The notes under the pieces were generated by a model that searched no databases, was not told the DNA's origin, and was given only the letters and a program-made list of their open reading frames with translations. DNA of 42,623 bases from Opitutales bacterium (GTDB taxonomy: Bacteria > Verrucomicrobiota > Verrucomicrobiia > Opitutales > T3Sed10-336): positions 1 through 42,623 of the forward strand of contig SLTG01000125.1 in assembly GCA_007130045.1 (NCBI GenBank). The letters run 5' to 3'. Made by a program: the position numbers and the translations under genes. Below, piece after piece: positions 8,617 to 16,021 of this stretch (position 1 is the first letter of the stretch; every line of letters begins with the position of its first letter).

Positions 8617-9339
8617 ATGGACAAATCACTATCGGAAATTCTGGTTTCGCTCCGGAAAGCATTCCTGGCCGGACTCGTGCTTCTCACTCCGCTGGCGGTC
8701 ACGCTCTACGTCATCAACATCCTGATTACCAACATCGGCGGACAGTTCCGGGACCTCTTTTTCTTCTATGTTCCAGAAGATATCCTGCAACGACGCACCC
8801 TGGTCGCCCTCTGGAACGTCGCCGCCACCATCAAGGTCGTCGTCTTGGTCACCCTCCTGGGATACTTCTCCCGCTACCTCATTGCCAAGTACTTCGTCAA
8901 TCTCTCCGAAAGAGTCATTACGTCGTTTCCGTTCGTTAAGACTGTTTACAACTCGGTAAAACAGATCGTCCAAACCTTCAGCCTGCAGCAACAGGCGATC
9001 TTCCAGAAGGTGGTGCTGCTTGAATACCCGCGAAGGGGAACTTTCGCCATCGGCTTTCTTACCAGCCACGCCCGGGGTGAAGCACAGGCAAAGACTTCGG
9101 AGGACCTCTGCAATGTTTTTGTTCCGACCACTCCGAACCCCACTAGCGGCTTTCTCCTGATGGTTCCATGGGATGACATCGTCGAACTGGAAATGACGAT
9201 CGGTGACGGCATGAAACTGATTATATCCGGCGGCGCTGTCGTGCCGGAATTCAACGCGGGAAAGGAGGTTGCCGCAGTCCGGACGAACACCCGGAAGCGC
9301 ATTCCCGCAAAGAAACCGTCGAAAGATAATTCCGGTTAG
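8617..9339 (+). CDS. DUF502 family inner-membrane protein
   Basis: A 240-residue membrane protein of the DUF502 family, whose function is unknown. The N-terminal helix FLAGLVLLTPLAVTLYVI (about 15-33) carries the G-L-x-x-x-P-L/T-x-T signature of the family. A second helix lies at about 70-90. After these come a cytoplasmic VxTxFPFVKTVYNSVKQIVQTF stretch and the domain KVVLLEYPRRGTFAIGFLT...PTTPNPTSGFLLMVP, all hallmarks of DUF502. The C-terminus is basic. It starts 2 bases after the ybeY stop and precedes recO by 23 bases, so all are one transcript. Its place in the phoH-ybeY-recO cluster suggests a link to envelope or RNA functions, which is inference only. Confidence 0.88.
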   Translation: MDKSLSEILVSLRKAFLAGLVLLTPLAVTLYVINILITNIGGQFRDLFFFYVPEDILQRRTLVALWNVAATIKVVVLVTLLGYFSRYLIAKYFVNLSERVITSFPFVKTVYNSVKQIVQTFSLQQQAIFQKVVLLEYPRRGTFAIGFLTSHARGEAQAKTSEDLCNVFVPTTPNPTSGFLLMVPWDDIVELEMTIGDGMKLIISGGAVVPEFNAGKEVAAVRTNTRKRIPAKKPSKDNSG

Positions 9340-9362
9340 CCCGCCGTTTCCGGGCAGCTTCA

Positions 9363-9974
9363 GTGCCGTTCATCCAAGCCAGTGCCTTTGTCCTCACCCG
9401 CGAACCCTCGGGCGAATCCATGCTCTACCTCCGGCTCTTCTCAGAAGGTCGGGGGCTCCTTCAGGTTTACCGGCGAATCCACACGAAGCGCCCCTCCGTC
9501 TCCACGCTGCCCGACCTCTTCGACAAACTCGACGCCGTTCTGGAAACCCGCAACGAGGGCCGCACGTGGTTCCTTAAGGAATACTCGGTCGTTCGGCGAT
9601 TCTCAGGAATCGGCAACAACTACCGCTGCCTTGAGTACGCCTCGCGCCTGGCGTCGATAATCCTGAAAAATCCCCTGCACCACGACGAGGGAAGTCCCCT
9701 GTTCGAAATTCTCGAACACGCTCTGGACGCCTGGGATAAAGGTCTCCATCCCGGGATCGTCTATCTCAAGACACTTTACCTCCACGCCCGGAACGAGGGA
9801 TTCCCGGTCAGGGAGGACTGGTTGAAACACCTCCCTTTACGCCGTCGCGATAAAGCCGTCGCGATCATTCACCTCCCGCTTGTCCGGCAGGCCGTTACCG
9901 ACGCGGCAGACGCCGAAAAGCTCATTCAAAGCCTTGAAAGGTGGTTACAGGGCTACCACGACCTGCATCTCTGA
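9363..9974 (+). CDS. recO: RecO-like DNA repair protein
   Basis: A 203-residue protein resembling RecO, the mediator that helps load RecA on gapped DNA with RecF and RecR. The N-terminal OB-fold part reads FIQASAFVLTRE...YLRLFSEGRGLLQVYRR, as in RecO. The helical C-terminal part has YASRLASIILKNPLHHDE and IVYLKTLYLHARNEGF. It is shorter than the usual 230-250 residues and has a single cysteine, so the C-terminal zinc finger of many RecO proteins is absent. The start is a GTG at 9363. Its place at the end of the phoH-pgpH-ybeY cluster supports the call, because recO ends that cluster in several phyla. Confidence 0.75.
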   Translation: MPFIQASAFVLTREPSGESMLYLRLFSEGRGLLQVYRRIHTKRPSVSTLPDLFDKLDAVLETRNEGRTWFLKEYSVVRRFSGIGNNYRCLEYASRLASIILKNPLHHDEGSPLFEILEHALDAWDKGLHPGIVYLKTLYLHARNEGFPVREDWLKHLPLRRRDKAVAIIHLPLVRQAVTDAADAEKLIQSLERWLQGYHDLHL

Positions 9975-9993
9975 CGCCTCGCAATTCCGACTG

Positions 9994-10467
9994 TTACTGG
10001 AAAAAGTACCGGACCCCGATCGCCGCATTCAAGCTGACACGCGAACTGGGAGCCAAGTCGAGGATCGGAACGATTTCCCCGAATATTTCAAGCGGAACCT
10101 CCTCCACGTGGTAGGCGATCCCCAATGGCACGCGAACGCCCAGACGATCGCTGTGGCCTTCGCGCACTTTCAGGCGGGCGCCGAATCCGCCGTAAACCGG
10201 CAGATGCCCTACGTCCACGGGAATAAGGTCGAAGTCGTGAAACAGATAATCGCCGTGAACGTGGAGCGAACTTCGCCCTTCAAACGACCAACCCACCGCC
10301 GCATCAAATGCATTACTGGGACTGACCCAGTGTTTGATCGTGACGCCCGTGGGCTCACCTATGATTACACCGGCCCCAAAGCCTTCATTGTGCTGGGTCC
10401 GGGCGAACGTGGCGAAACCAAGACAGACAACGAGCGTTATAGTAAATAAGGTCCTGACGTTCATCAT
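9994..10467 (-). CDS. Outer-membrane beta-barrel protein, DUF3996-like
   Basis: A 157-residue exported protein. The start at 10467 gives a clean signal peptide with hydrophobic core LFTITLVVCLGFATFA, probably cleaved near FARTQ. The mature part has alternating amphipathic strands (GFGAGVIIGEPTGVTIKHWV, AFDAAVGWSF, LHVHGDYLFHDF, VYGGFGARLKV, RVPLGIAYHV) and ends in an aromatic strand GVRYFFQ. This pattern recalls the BAPKO_0422/DUF3996 barrel family seen in spirochaetes and some Verrucomicrobia; the family name is from memory. A small outer-membrane barrel is the most that can be said. It is convergent with recO. Confidence 0.72.
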   Translation of the reverse strand: MMNVRTLFTITLVVCLGFATFARTQHNEGFGAGVIIGEPTGVTIKHWVSPSNAFDAAVGWSFEGRSSLHVHGDYLFHDFDLIPVDVGHLPVYGGFGARLKVREGHSDRLGVRVPLGIAYHVEEVPLEIFGEIVPILDLAPSSRVSLNAAIGVRYFFQ

Positions 10468-10650
10468 AGTGTTCTTCGCTGAATGTTGATAGTTTTTCGG
10501 CTGGATCAATATCACCTGATACATTACATACCAAGGGATTGTACAGGAAATTCTTCAGTGTTTCCCCGATGCGGACCGCAGTCCTTCACCCTCAACTCTG
10601 CTTGCCGGCGCCTCCGGCCCGGATCAAAAACTCTTGCGGGATAGAGGGTT

Positions 10651-11412
10651 TCAGCGTCGGACCCAGATCGTCGCCTGGGCGACACTCCATTGGAATTTCC
10701 TCGCATGCTCCCTGATCAGAAACGGAACGTCCCGGCTCCCGAGGAAATCAAAGCGCCCCTCCAAAACGGACTTGAGGCCCACCTCCGTCGTTACCGCTTC
10801 GCCGTTGACGCGCTTGCCTCCCACCCACTTCTCAATCGGCGTGAACTCGGGAAGCCAGGTGTAGGGCGACGTGATGATCAACCGCCCTCCGGAACGGACC
10901 AATCCGGGAAGACGCTCCAGGCACCGCCACGGATCCGCGAGACGGTCGATCAGATTCGCCATCAGCACCAGTTCGAAATCGCCCAGATCCGCCGGGAGAG
11001 CCTGCGCATCCGCTTGAAGAAATGAAACCCGATCGGGATCGGTTCCGTCGGGCAAGTATGCCCGGAGCGGGGTGGTCAGTTCGCCTTCGTCAATCCGCTC
11101 GTAATGGATCAGCCCTTCCCTCTGCAGCGTTCGCGCAGCATCAATAAATTTCCGGGAGTAATCGATCCCAATGACTTCCTTACAATAACGGGTGAGCTCG
11201 AACGAGGAACGCCCGACCGCGCATCCGAGGTCCAACGCCCGCGCATTTCGCGGAAGCGTCGATGGATCGATGGATTCACTTACGCACCTGACCGCAAAAT
11301 CGAGCGCCTCGCACGGCCCGTGGGAATAAGGAAGAACCTCATCGTGACTACCGTAGTGAAACAGCAGGTACTCGTTGACGATACGATCGTTCTCATAGGG
11401 CGAGTCGCTCAT
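10651..11412 (-). CDS. Putative 4-mercaptohistidine N1-methyltransferase (OvoA C-terminal type)
   Basis: A 253-residue class I SAM-dependent methyltransferase. The opening SPYENDRIVNEYLLFHYG, then VLPYSHGPCEALDFAVRCV, is the signature of the OvoA C-terminal domain family (TIGR04345), which methylates 4-mercaptohistidine to ovothiol A. The SAM loop LDLGCAVGRSSFEL is at residues 60-73, with IGIDYSRKFI as the acidic ribose-binding strand. In full OvoA proteins this domain is fused to a sulfoxide synthase and a lyase acts separately. Here it is alone and no synthase gene is in the window. It lies between an outer-membrane protein and an aminopeptidase, with no obvious operon link. Confidence 0.82.
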   Translation of the reverse strand: MSDSPYENDRIVNEYLLFHYGSHDEVLPYSHGPCEALDFAVRCVSESIDPSTLPRNARALDLGCAVGRSSFELTRYCKEVIGIDYSRKFIDAARTLQREGLIHYERIDEGELTTPLRAYLPDGTDPDRVSFLQADAQALPADLGDFELVLMANLIDRLADPWRCLERLPGLVRSGGRLIITSPYTWLPEFTPIEKWVGGKRVNGEAVTTEVGLKSVLEGRFDFLGSRDVPFLIREHARKFQWSVAQATIWVRR

Positions 11413-11563
11413 ATTAATTTTCCGAGCGATTCCACACGCTCAATAACCTTAATTCTTGTGGAGAACGGTATCATGCCGGGATTTCGACGCCAAACAATTC
11501 ACGAAGCGACGGGCATAACGGCACCCAGGCCCGCAGCCGCGCCAACAAAAACGCACACGAAAC

Positions 11564-12724
11564 TCAATTCTCAAGGAGTCCGCGAAGGTACGCGGCAGGT
11601 TCGAAATTCTCGATCAAAATCTCCGTCGCGCCATTTCGATACATACGCGCCTGCGGGACAGCTATTTCCGGGGTCTTGGCCGGCGAATAAAGTATGTCGT
11701 CGTGGGTGGCATGCGAAGCTTCACTGAAAAGGTCGGGCGTCAAATGCCCCCCCAGGTGATCGCTTCTCCCCGTCGCAACGTGTAGAGTTCCCAAAACCTT
11801 TTCGTCTTGAATGTCCTCTCCGGAAACCGGCAGGACCTGCGTGCCGAACCCAAGCTCGCCGAGCTCCCCGGTAACCGGATCGCTCTTGAGTTTACGGTTG
11901 TGCTCTTCGATCATCGCCGGGTCACCGGAAATCAAAAGCGCTTCCTGAATCCGTCCCTTGGCCACCTTCATGAGACCGAGCGTGCCGTCCTTGTATTTCA
12001 TGGGAAACGCGCCTTCCGCCCCTGTCGGAACAAAATAAACCTCCCCGGCGGGAAGATTGGCCACGTCCGGTCCTCCCCGGCAAAGTCCGTGGCTCTTCTG
12101 TGCTTCCTGTCCTCCGAGTTCGAGACGTAACGTATGGAGATCATCTCTGACCTTGAAATCGATCTCAACCGCATCGGCCCCGCTCATTCCCGCACGCAGC
12201 TTTTCCGCGTCACGGCTCACCTCCTCGTAGTTCACCGCCAGACCGCTGTTGATAATGATGTCATTGAGACCGTGAAGCGTCGCCCCGCGAAACCCATACT
12301 TCTTCGCAAACGCCGTCAACGGCGCTGTCGCCGAATACGTGGAGATGCAGAGGATCAGGTCGTAGTTGGGATACACGTCTTTTTCCAGGCTGAGCTCCCG
12401 GCCCTCGGAATCCACCGCCCGGTCGGGAAGATCGAGGTTGCTGCCGCCGGTCACCTCGTAGGCAAAAATATCGCCGCCTTTGAGCCCGAGTTCGTCGGAA
12501 ACCCCTTCCCGCAAACCTTTGTAGAAAACGTCATGGGCGTGCTTCTGCACCGTGAGCGACGAATCCGATAGAAAACCGAAATCCCGTATCCGCCGCGGAT
12601 CGTCCAGGTCAATGAGAATTGCCACGCGTTCTCCCCCTTTGGGCGCGAACACCGTCTGAAGCAATCGCGACAGGCTGAACGGAGGAAAGTCCGACGTGGA
12701 CGTGGTCGAAGTCTGAATACTCAT
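11564..12724 (-). CDS. M29-type metal-dependent aminopeptidase
   Basis: A 386-residue protein resembling peptidase family M29 (aminopeptidase T, AmpS). It would remove N-terminal residues from peptides in the cytoplasm. M29 metal and catalytic residues can be placed as Glu228 in NLPAGEVYFVPTG, Glu290 in GELGFGTQ, Glu308 in QDEKVLG, His315 in GTLHVATG, and His341-x-Asp343 in THDDILY. The N-terminal half has the nucleotide-like fold start RVAILIDLDD and the segment KYGFRGATLHGLNDIIINSG. No signal peptide is seen. Similarity is clear in the C-terminal half and weaker in the N-terminal half. It is preceded by a 514-base noncoding stretch, so it probably has its own promoter. Confidence 0.75.
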   Translation of the reverse strand: MSIQTSTTSTSDFPPFSLSRLLQTVFAPKGGERVAILIDLDDPRRIRDFGFLSDSSLTVQKHAHDVFYKGLREGVSDELGLKGGDIFAYEVTGGSNLDLPDRAVDSEGRELSLEKDVYPNYDLILCISTYSATAPLTAFAKKYGFRGATLHGLNDIIINSGLAVNYEEVSRDAEKLRAGMSGADAVEIDFKVRDDLHTLRLELGGQEAQKSHGLCRGGPDVANLPAGEVYFVPTGAEGAFPMKYKDGTLGLMKVAKGRIQEALLISGDPAMIEEHNRKLKSDPVTGELGELGFGTQVLPVSGEDIQDEKVLGTLHVATGRSDHLGGHLTPDLFSEASHATHDDILYSPAKTPEIAVPQARMYRNGATEILIENFEPAAYLRGLLEN

Positions 12725-12805
12725 GCCCTCAAGCTATACTGCGGGAAAAATCCTCGCAAGCACCTTTCCCGATGAATAACACAAGCTCCGAATCCGTTTC
12801 GCAAC

Positions 12806-12961
12806 ATGTCTGATAAGGAGAAATTAGCGAAGATCACCGATCAACCCTTCCGCGGAAACCAGGCCCAACACGAGCTTCCGGAAGAAAGCGGAAGAGTTAT
12901 TCAAATCTTATTCACATCCTGGCGCAATCCGCATCCCGATGATCCGGAAAGCGTTGGGTAA
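12806..12961 (+). CDS. Possible small protein, 51 residues
   Basis: An ATG-to-TAA frame coding MSDKEKLAKITDQPFRGNQA and on to DDPESVG. The composition is protein-like: charged N-terminus and a short hydrophobic VIQILF stretch. However, there is no ribosome binding site, codon third positions are only moderately GC-rich, and no family is recognised. It lies antisense to the probable promoter region of the aminopeptidase gene. It could easily be chance. Confidence 0.25.
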   Translation: MSDKEKLAKITDQPFRGNQAQHELPEESGRVIQILFTSWRNPHPDDPESVG

Positions 12962-13055
12962 GGGAATTTCCGTACTGAGACACGAAGACGCAATCCGGTG
13001 AATAAGTCTCGGCCCCTTGATCTCCCACAAACAACATTCGGATCGGGTCCAGGAG

Positions 13056-13099
13056 AAAACAAAAAATGGGTGGACCGCCTACCCCTAAACGGTCCACCC
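13056..13099 (-). terminator. Strong Rho-independent terminator
   Basis: On the minus strand GGGTGGACCG and CGGTCCACCC form a perfect 10-base stem (plus-strand arms 13068-13077 and 13090-13099) with a 12-base loop. It is followed by A, six T, G and four T. It would end the candidate small RNA or the transcript of the PAS-PP2C gene. Confidence 0.85.
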
Positions 13100-13156
13100 T
13101 TGCTTTCTTAGTTACCCCAAACCTCCGCTATGCGGAGGAAAGTCTTGAGTTTCTAA
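13058..13156 (-). ncRNA. Candidate small RNA of about 100 nt
   Basis: The minus strand shows a complete small transcription unit in noncoding DNA. There is a promoter (-35 at 13192-13187, -10 at 13168-13163), a predicted start near 13156, a hairpin CCTCCGC-ATA-GCGGAGG (13138-13122), a single-stranded linker, and the 10-base terminator hairpin with U-tract. The motif GTTT(A)GGGGTA occurs twice, once in the linker after the first hairpin and once in the terminator loop. It matches no riboswitch or known RNA family I can recall. It could also be the 3' UTR of the PAS-PP2C gene, whose stop is 82 bases upstream of the predicted start. Confidence 0.5.
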
Positions 13157-13162
13157 TTACCT

Positions 13163-13192
13163 ATTAGATACACCTCTTTCCCCCGGATTCAA
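13163..13192 (-). promoter_or_regulatory. Predicted sigma-70 promoter for the candidate small RNA
   Basis: On the minus strand TTGAAT and TCTAAT (5 of 6 matches to the -10 consensus) are separated by 18 bases, next to an A/T-rich stretch upstream that resembles an UP element. No coding sequence starts downstream for more than 400 bases. Confidence 0.5.
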
Positions 13193-13238
13193 GAATTAAA
13201 TTCAAAAAAATTTTAATTTTCTTCTCATTCAGCGAATT

Positions 13239-14480
13239 TCACCCCTCCGACTCCACGCATTCAACGGCAACGATACAGACGTCGTCCGTAAAATCGCTTG
13301 AATCGGCATGGCGCTTGGCCGCACCCGTCACCCGTTCGATGAGGTTCTTCGAATCCGATGCCAATCCCTTCCGCAGTTCCTCCTGGAGCCGGTCCTCTCC
13401 AAACGCCTCCCCGCTGCTGTTTTCCACCTCGAATAGACCGTCGGTGAACAGCACGGCCATATCACCGTTTCCGAATGGCTCAGTCGCGCTCGAATACGCG
13501 AACGCATCAATCAATCCCAGGGCGGGTTCCGGATCGGCCGAGGGATGAGCGATTCGACTGACCTCCCCCGAACCCCGGCGAAGCACGAAGGGCAACGGGT
13601 GTCCGGCATTGGCGTACACTATCTCCCCTTTTGTCAGATCCGCCAACCCGTAAAACGCCGTCACGAACATCGGCGCATCCGCCTGGCGCAGCACGGGCAA
13701 CAACCCGCGATTGATCCCGTCCAGAAAGGCCCCCGGATGCCGGGACAACGTCATGATCTCCCCAATCAGCCCGCGCAGAAACGCAGTAATCAACGCGGCC
13801 CGAACTCCGTGCCCCATCACATCGCACACCAGAATTCCCGCCTGACTGTTGGAAACACGAAAAATCTCGAAAAAATCCCCGGCAAGCGTGGAGACCGGAA
13901 AGTAGCAATGATTGAAACGAAGCCGATGCCCCGACAGGACATCCTTCGGCGGCAAATCGGGATACTGAAGGGTTAGAAACGACTGTTGAACCTCATACGC
14001 CATCTTCAAGTCCGCCTGCATCTCCGCATTCTTCCTGAGAAGCTTCTCTTCCGCACGCTTGCGGTCGCTGATGTCACGGGAGATGCCCACCGTGCCGATA
14101 ATCGACCCTTCCGGATCCCGCAGCGGAACTTTCGTAACACTGACCCACAAATCAGTCCCGCCGGAAAGGACGAGCTTTCTCTCCTTTCCGACCATCGGCA
14201 TTCCCGTACGGATGATCTCCGACTCCTCAACCTGCGTCTCTCGCGCGTATGATTCGGTAAAAAAGTCGAAATCCGTCTTGCCGATCGCCTCGTCGGGACT
14301 GTTCAGTCCGAACTGTGCAACCTGCGCCTTACCGATCCGGATAAACCTCCCCTCCAAGTCCTTAAAGAAGATCTTGTCCGGCATGGCGTTCATCAACTGG
14401 TCGAACATCGACCGCTCCCGGCGCAGTTCCTCCACTGCCCGTCGCTCGTCGTCACGCAAATATTTGACCTGTGAATCCAT
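13239..14480 (-). CDS. PAS domain-containing PP2C (SpoIIE/RsbU-type) serine phosphatase
   Basis: A 413-residue cytoplasmic signalling protein. A short coiled-coil start (1-25) is followed by a PAS domain at about 25-145, with the typical end GTVGISRDISDRKRAEEKL. A helical linker then leads to a PP2C-like phosphatase domain at about 185-410. Metal-binding aspartates are present at Asp202 (LAGDFFE), Asp220 in VCDVMGHG, Asp347 in FTDGLFE, and Asp399/400 in FTDDVCI. Such proteins usually dephosphorylate anti-sigma-factor antagonists in response to a signal sensed by the PAS domain. No anti-sigma kinase or antagonist is nearby, so the target is unknown. The gene stands alone. Confidence 0.9.
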   Translation of the reverse strand: MDSQVKYLRDDERRAVEELRRERSMFDQLMNAMPDKIFFKDLEGRFIRIGKAQVAQFGLNSPDEAIGKTDFDFFTESYARETQVEESEIIRTGMPMVGKERKLVLSGGTDLWVSVTKVPLRDPEGSIIGTVGISRDISDRKRAEEKLLRKNAEMQADLKMAYEVQQSFLTLQYPDLPPKDVLSGHRLRFNHCYFPVSTLAGDFFEIFRVSNSQAGILVCDVMGHGVRAALITAFLRGLIGEIMTLSRHPGAFLDGINRGLLPVLRQADAPMFVTAFYGLADLTKGEIVYANAGHPLPFVLRRGSGEVSRIAHPSADPEPALGLIDAFAYSSATEPFGNGDMAVLFTDGLFEVENSSGEAFGEDRLQEELRKGLASDSKNLIERVTGAAKRHADSSDFTDDVCIVAVECVESEG

Positions 14481-14912
14481 ACGTTAGATTTCCGGTTATG
14501 GAAGTGGATCTGCAGCGATTCCCAATGACTCAGCACCAACAACCAGGGTCCGCTTTCCAATGTTTTCCAACGTAAATATTTCTGATGCAATCATTATTCC
14601 CGAATTCGATCATCCGCCGCGGCAAAGATACATTACCACATCTTTCATTCCTTAGTATATCACATCACGCATTCAGATACCTCGTTCCATTCCGAATCCA
14701 AACCGGTGTCATGCAGGCGATCATCGAAGCCGGATACTCCGGAATTCGCCCCCGGATAGCCAAATATAACCCCACACCCCCGCCGGTCCGACACGGGTCT
14801 GGAGAGTATTGTTTTCCTGGCAAAACATTCCTTCACTGATTGACGCCGCTTTAAAATCTCCTGTAACATTGCACCCGTTCTTTCCATATTCAACTTTCAA
14901 GACAGCCCCGGC
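14481..14912. other. Noncoding spacer before the secreted-protein gene
   Basis: This 432-base divergent spacer is poorer in G/C than the flanking genes. I see no convincing small gene in either strand. It should hold the promoter of the PAS-PP2C gene (minus) and that of the secreted protein (plus, candidate at 14840-14869). Confidence 0.6.
14840..14869 (+). promoter_or_regulatory. Possible sigma-70 promoter
   Basis: TTGACG at 14840-14845 and TAACAT at 14864-14869 are 18 bases apart, 43 bases upstream of the start of the secreted-protein gene. The -35 is good, the -10 matches at four of six positions. Confidence 0.4.
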
Positions 14913-15637
14913 ATGCCCATTCTCCAATCCCTCCCTGTTCAGGTTTTCTTCCTTTTCCTCATCTTTGATCCCGCACTCCCGGCTCAATCCGGGTCATGGC
15001 ATTCCGAGGTACTCGACCGCGGGTATCCGCGTTTTGATACCAATACCGGATTGCCCATAATCGACAATTACGGGCGGCAGAAAGTGATGATGCCCGAGGC
15101 ATTTCGACCGTTTGTCGTCGGCGGAGAAGACGGCCTGCGATCGCCCTCGATAATCAGGGAAATCCAGGATTCGCGTACGTAACCCGAAACGGACGCGAAC
15201 TGAGATTCAGCTGGAGCAATGGATCAGGCTGGGAGCACGCAACCGTATCAAGTTCAGAGTACTCCGGGTTTTTCCTCGGTGTCACCCTGAGCTTTCACAA
15301 CGACGCGCCGCTGATCATCGCATCCGAATCAGAAATACTGTACTTGAAAGCGTACTCCCCGTATCAACTTCCTCCCCTGTTCCCAACGACCCACCCAGTT
15401 ATCGAGATGAACCGAGCCTATATTCTTGAATGGGACGGCGATGTGGGATTCGAACCGGTGAGCCGCCTTGAACGGACTGCTGATCTGTCCGATCCATCAA
15501 GTTGGCAACCTTTTGAAGACACGGAAATCACCCTATTCACGGACGGTGAAGGTCAACTTCGATTCCGTACCACAATCGAGGTTGCGCCGGAGCCGGTTTT
15601 CTTTCGGGCAGTCGTGACGACGACTCAGGAAGAATAG
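14913..15637 (+). pseudogene. Secreted protein with a single frameshift
   Basis: The first part (14913 to about 15135) codes a signal peptide (hydrophobic VQVFFLFLIFDPALPAQS) followed by SWHSEVLDRGYPRFDTNTGL. Near 15125-15140 the coding signal moves to the -1 frame. From there RPAIALDNQGNPGFAYVTRN runs to 15637 and ends in LERTADLSDPSSWQPF...FFRAVVTTTQEE. The SLALDxxGxPxxAY-type motif spans the junction, so both parts belong to one gene of about 240 residues. The C-terminal LER-T-DLSDPSSW...FFRAV pattern is common at the end of secreted verrucomicrobial proteins. No slippery heptamer is seen, so the cause is a one-base loss in the genome or in the sequence read. Function unknown. Confidence 0.65.
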
Positions 15638-15662
15638 AAGCCATTCCGTCTCAACTGCAAAC

Positions 15663-15696
15663 GGCAGGAGCAGGGATCGGGCAGGAGCAAGGATCG
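15663..15696. repeat. Tandem duplication of a 17-bp unit
   Basis: Two adjacent 17-base copies (15663-15679 and 15680-15696) share the sequence GGCAGGAGCA[GA]GGATCG and differ at one base. They lie between the secreted-protein gene and the 3' end of tRNA-Ile. Confidence 0.7.
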
Positions 15697-15714
15697 TTGT
15701 ACGGCAGACGGCGG

Positions 15715-15787
15715 TGGGCCCTGTCGGATTCGAACCGACGACCAAAGGATTATGAGTCCTCTGCTCTAACCGCTGAGCTAAGAGCCC
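15715..15787 (-). tRNA. tRNA-Ile(CAU), lysidine type
   Basis: A full cloverleaf of 73 bases is present: a 7-base acceptor stem (GGGCTCT/AGGGCCC), a D arm beginning TAGCTCAGCGGTTA, an anticodon stem GAGGA/TCCTT with loop CTCATAA (anticodon CAT), and a T arm GTCGG-TTCGAAT-CCGAC. The arms match the minor isoleucine tRNA of E. coli much better than either methionine tRNA. The C34 of this tRNA is normally changed to lysidine by TilS so that it reads AUA. The CCA end is not fully encoded (CCG follows). Confidence 0.93.
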
Positions 15788-16021
15788 CAATGAATTTAAT
15801 GAACCAATACGATTCATTTCGCCCCGTCAACAATTCCGCGCTCGAGCAGATACGTTGCAGAGGAAAGCCCGCACGCGCCCTCCATCTCCGACCCGCCTTC
15901 GGTGTCCCGCATCCGTGTCCCGCGTAGGGTCGACTGCGAAGCGGGAAGCTCGGAGAGCGACGTGACAAACCCGTAAGGCGAACAGACCGCTGCCAATCTT
16001 TTCCGCGGCACGCGGAGAATA

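Larger units (their letters stand above)
12725..13238. other. Noncoding stretch between aminopeptidase and PAS-PP2C genes
   Basis: These 514 bases carry no gene of normal size. They hold a possible 51-codon plus-strand reading frame (12806-12961), and a candidate minus-strand small RNA with its own promoter and terminator (about 13058-13192). The segment 13193-13222 is very A/T-rich, unlike the rest of the window. Confidence 0.7.

Noticed and set aside
15857-15880. A GAGGAAAG-like motif recalling RNase P RNA
   Set aside because: The other conserved RNase P elements, such as ACAGAA and the paired P4 strand, are absent in the surrounding 230 bases.
16002-16016. TCCGCG-GCA-CGCGGA hairpin after atpC
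   Set aside because: On the minus strand it is followed by A-rich, not T-rich, sequence, so it is not a standard terminator.
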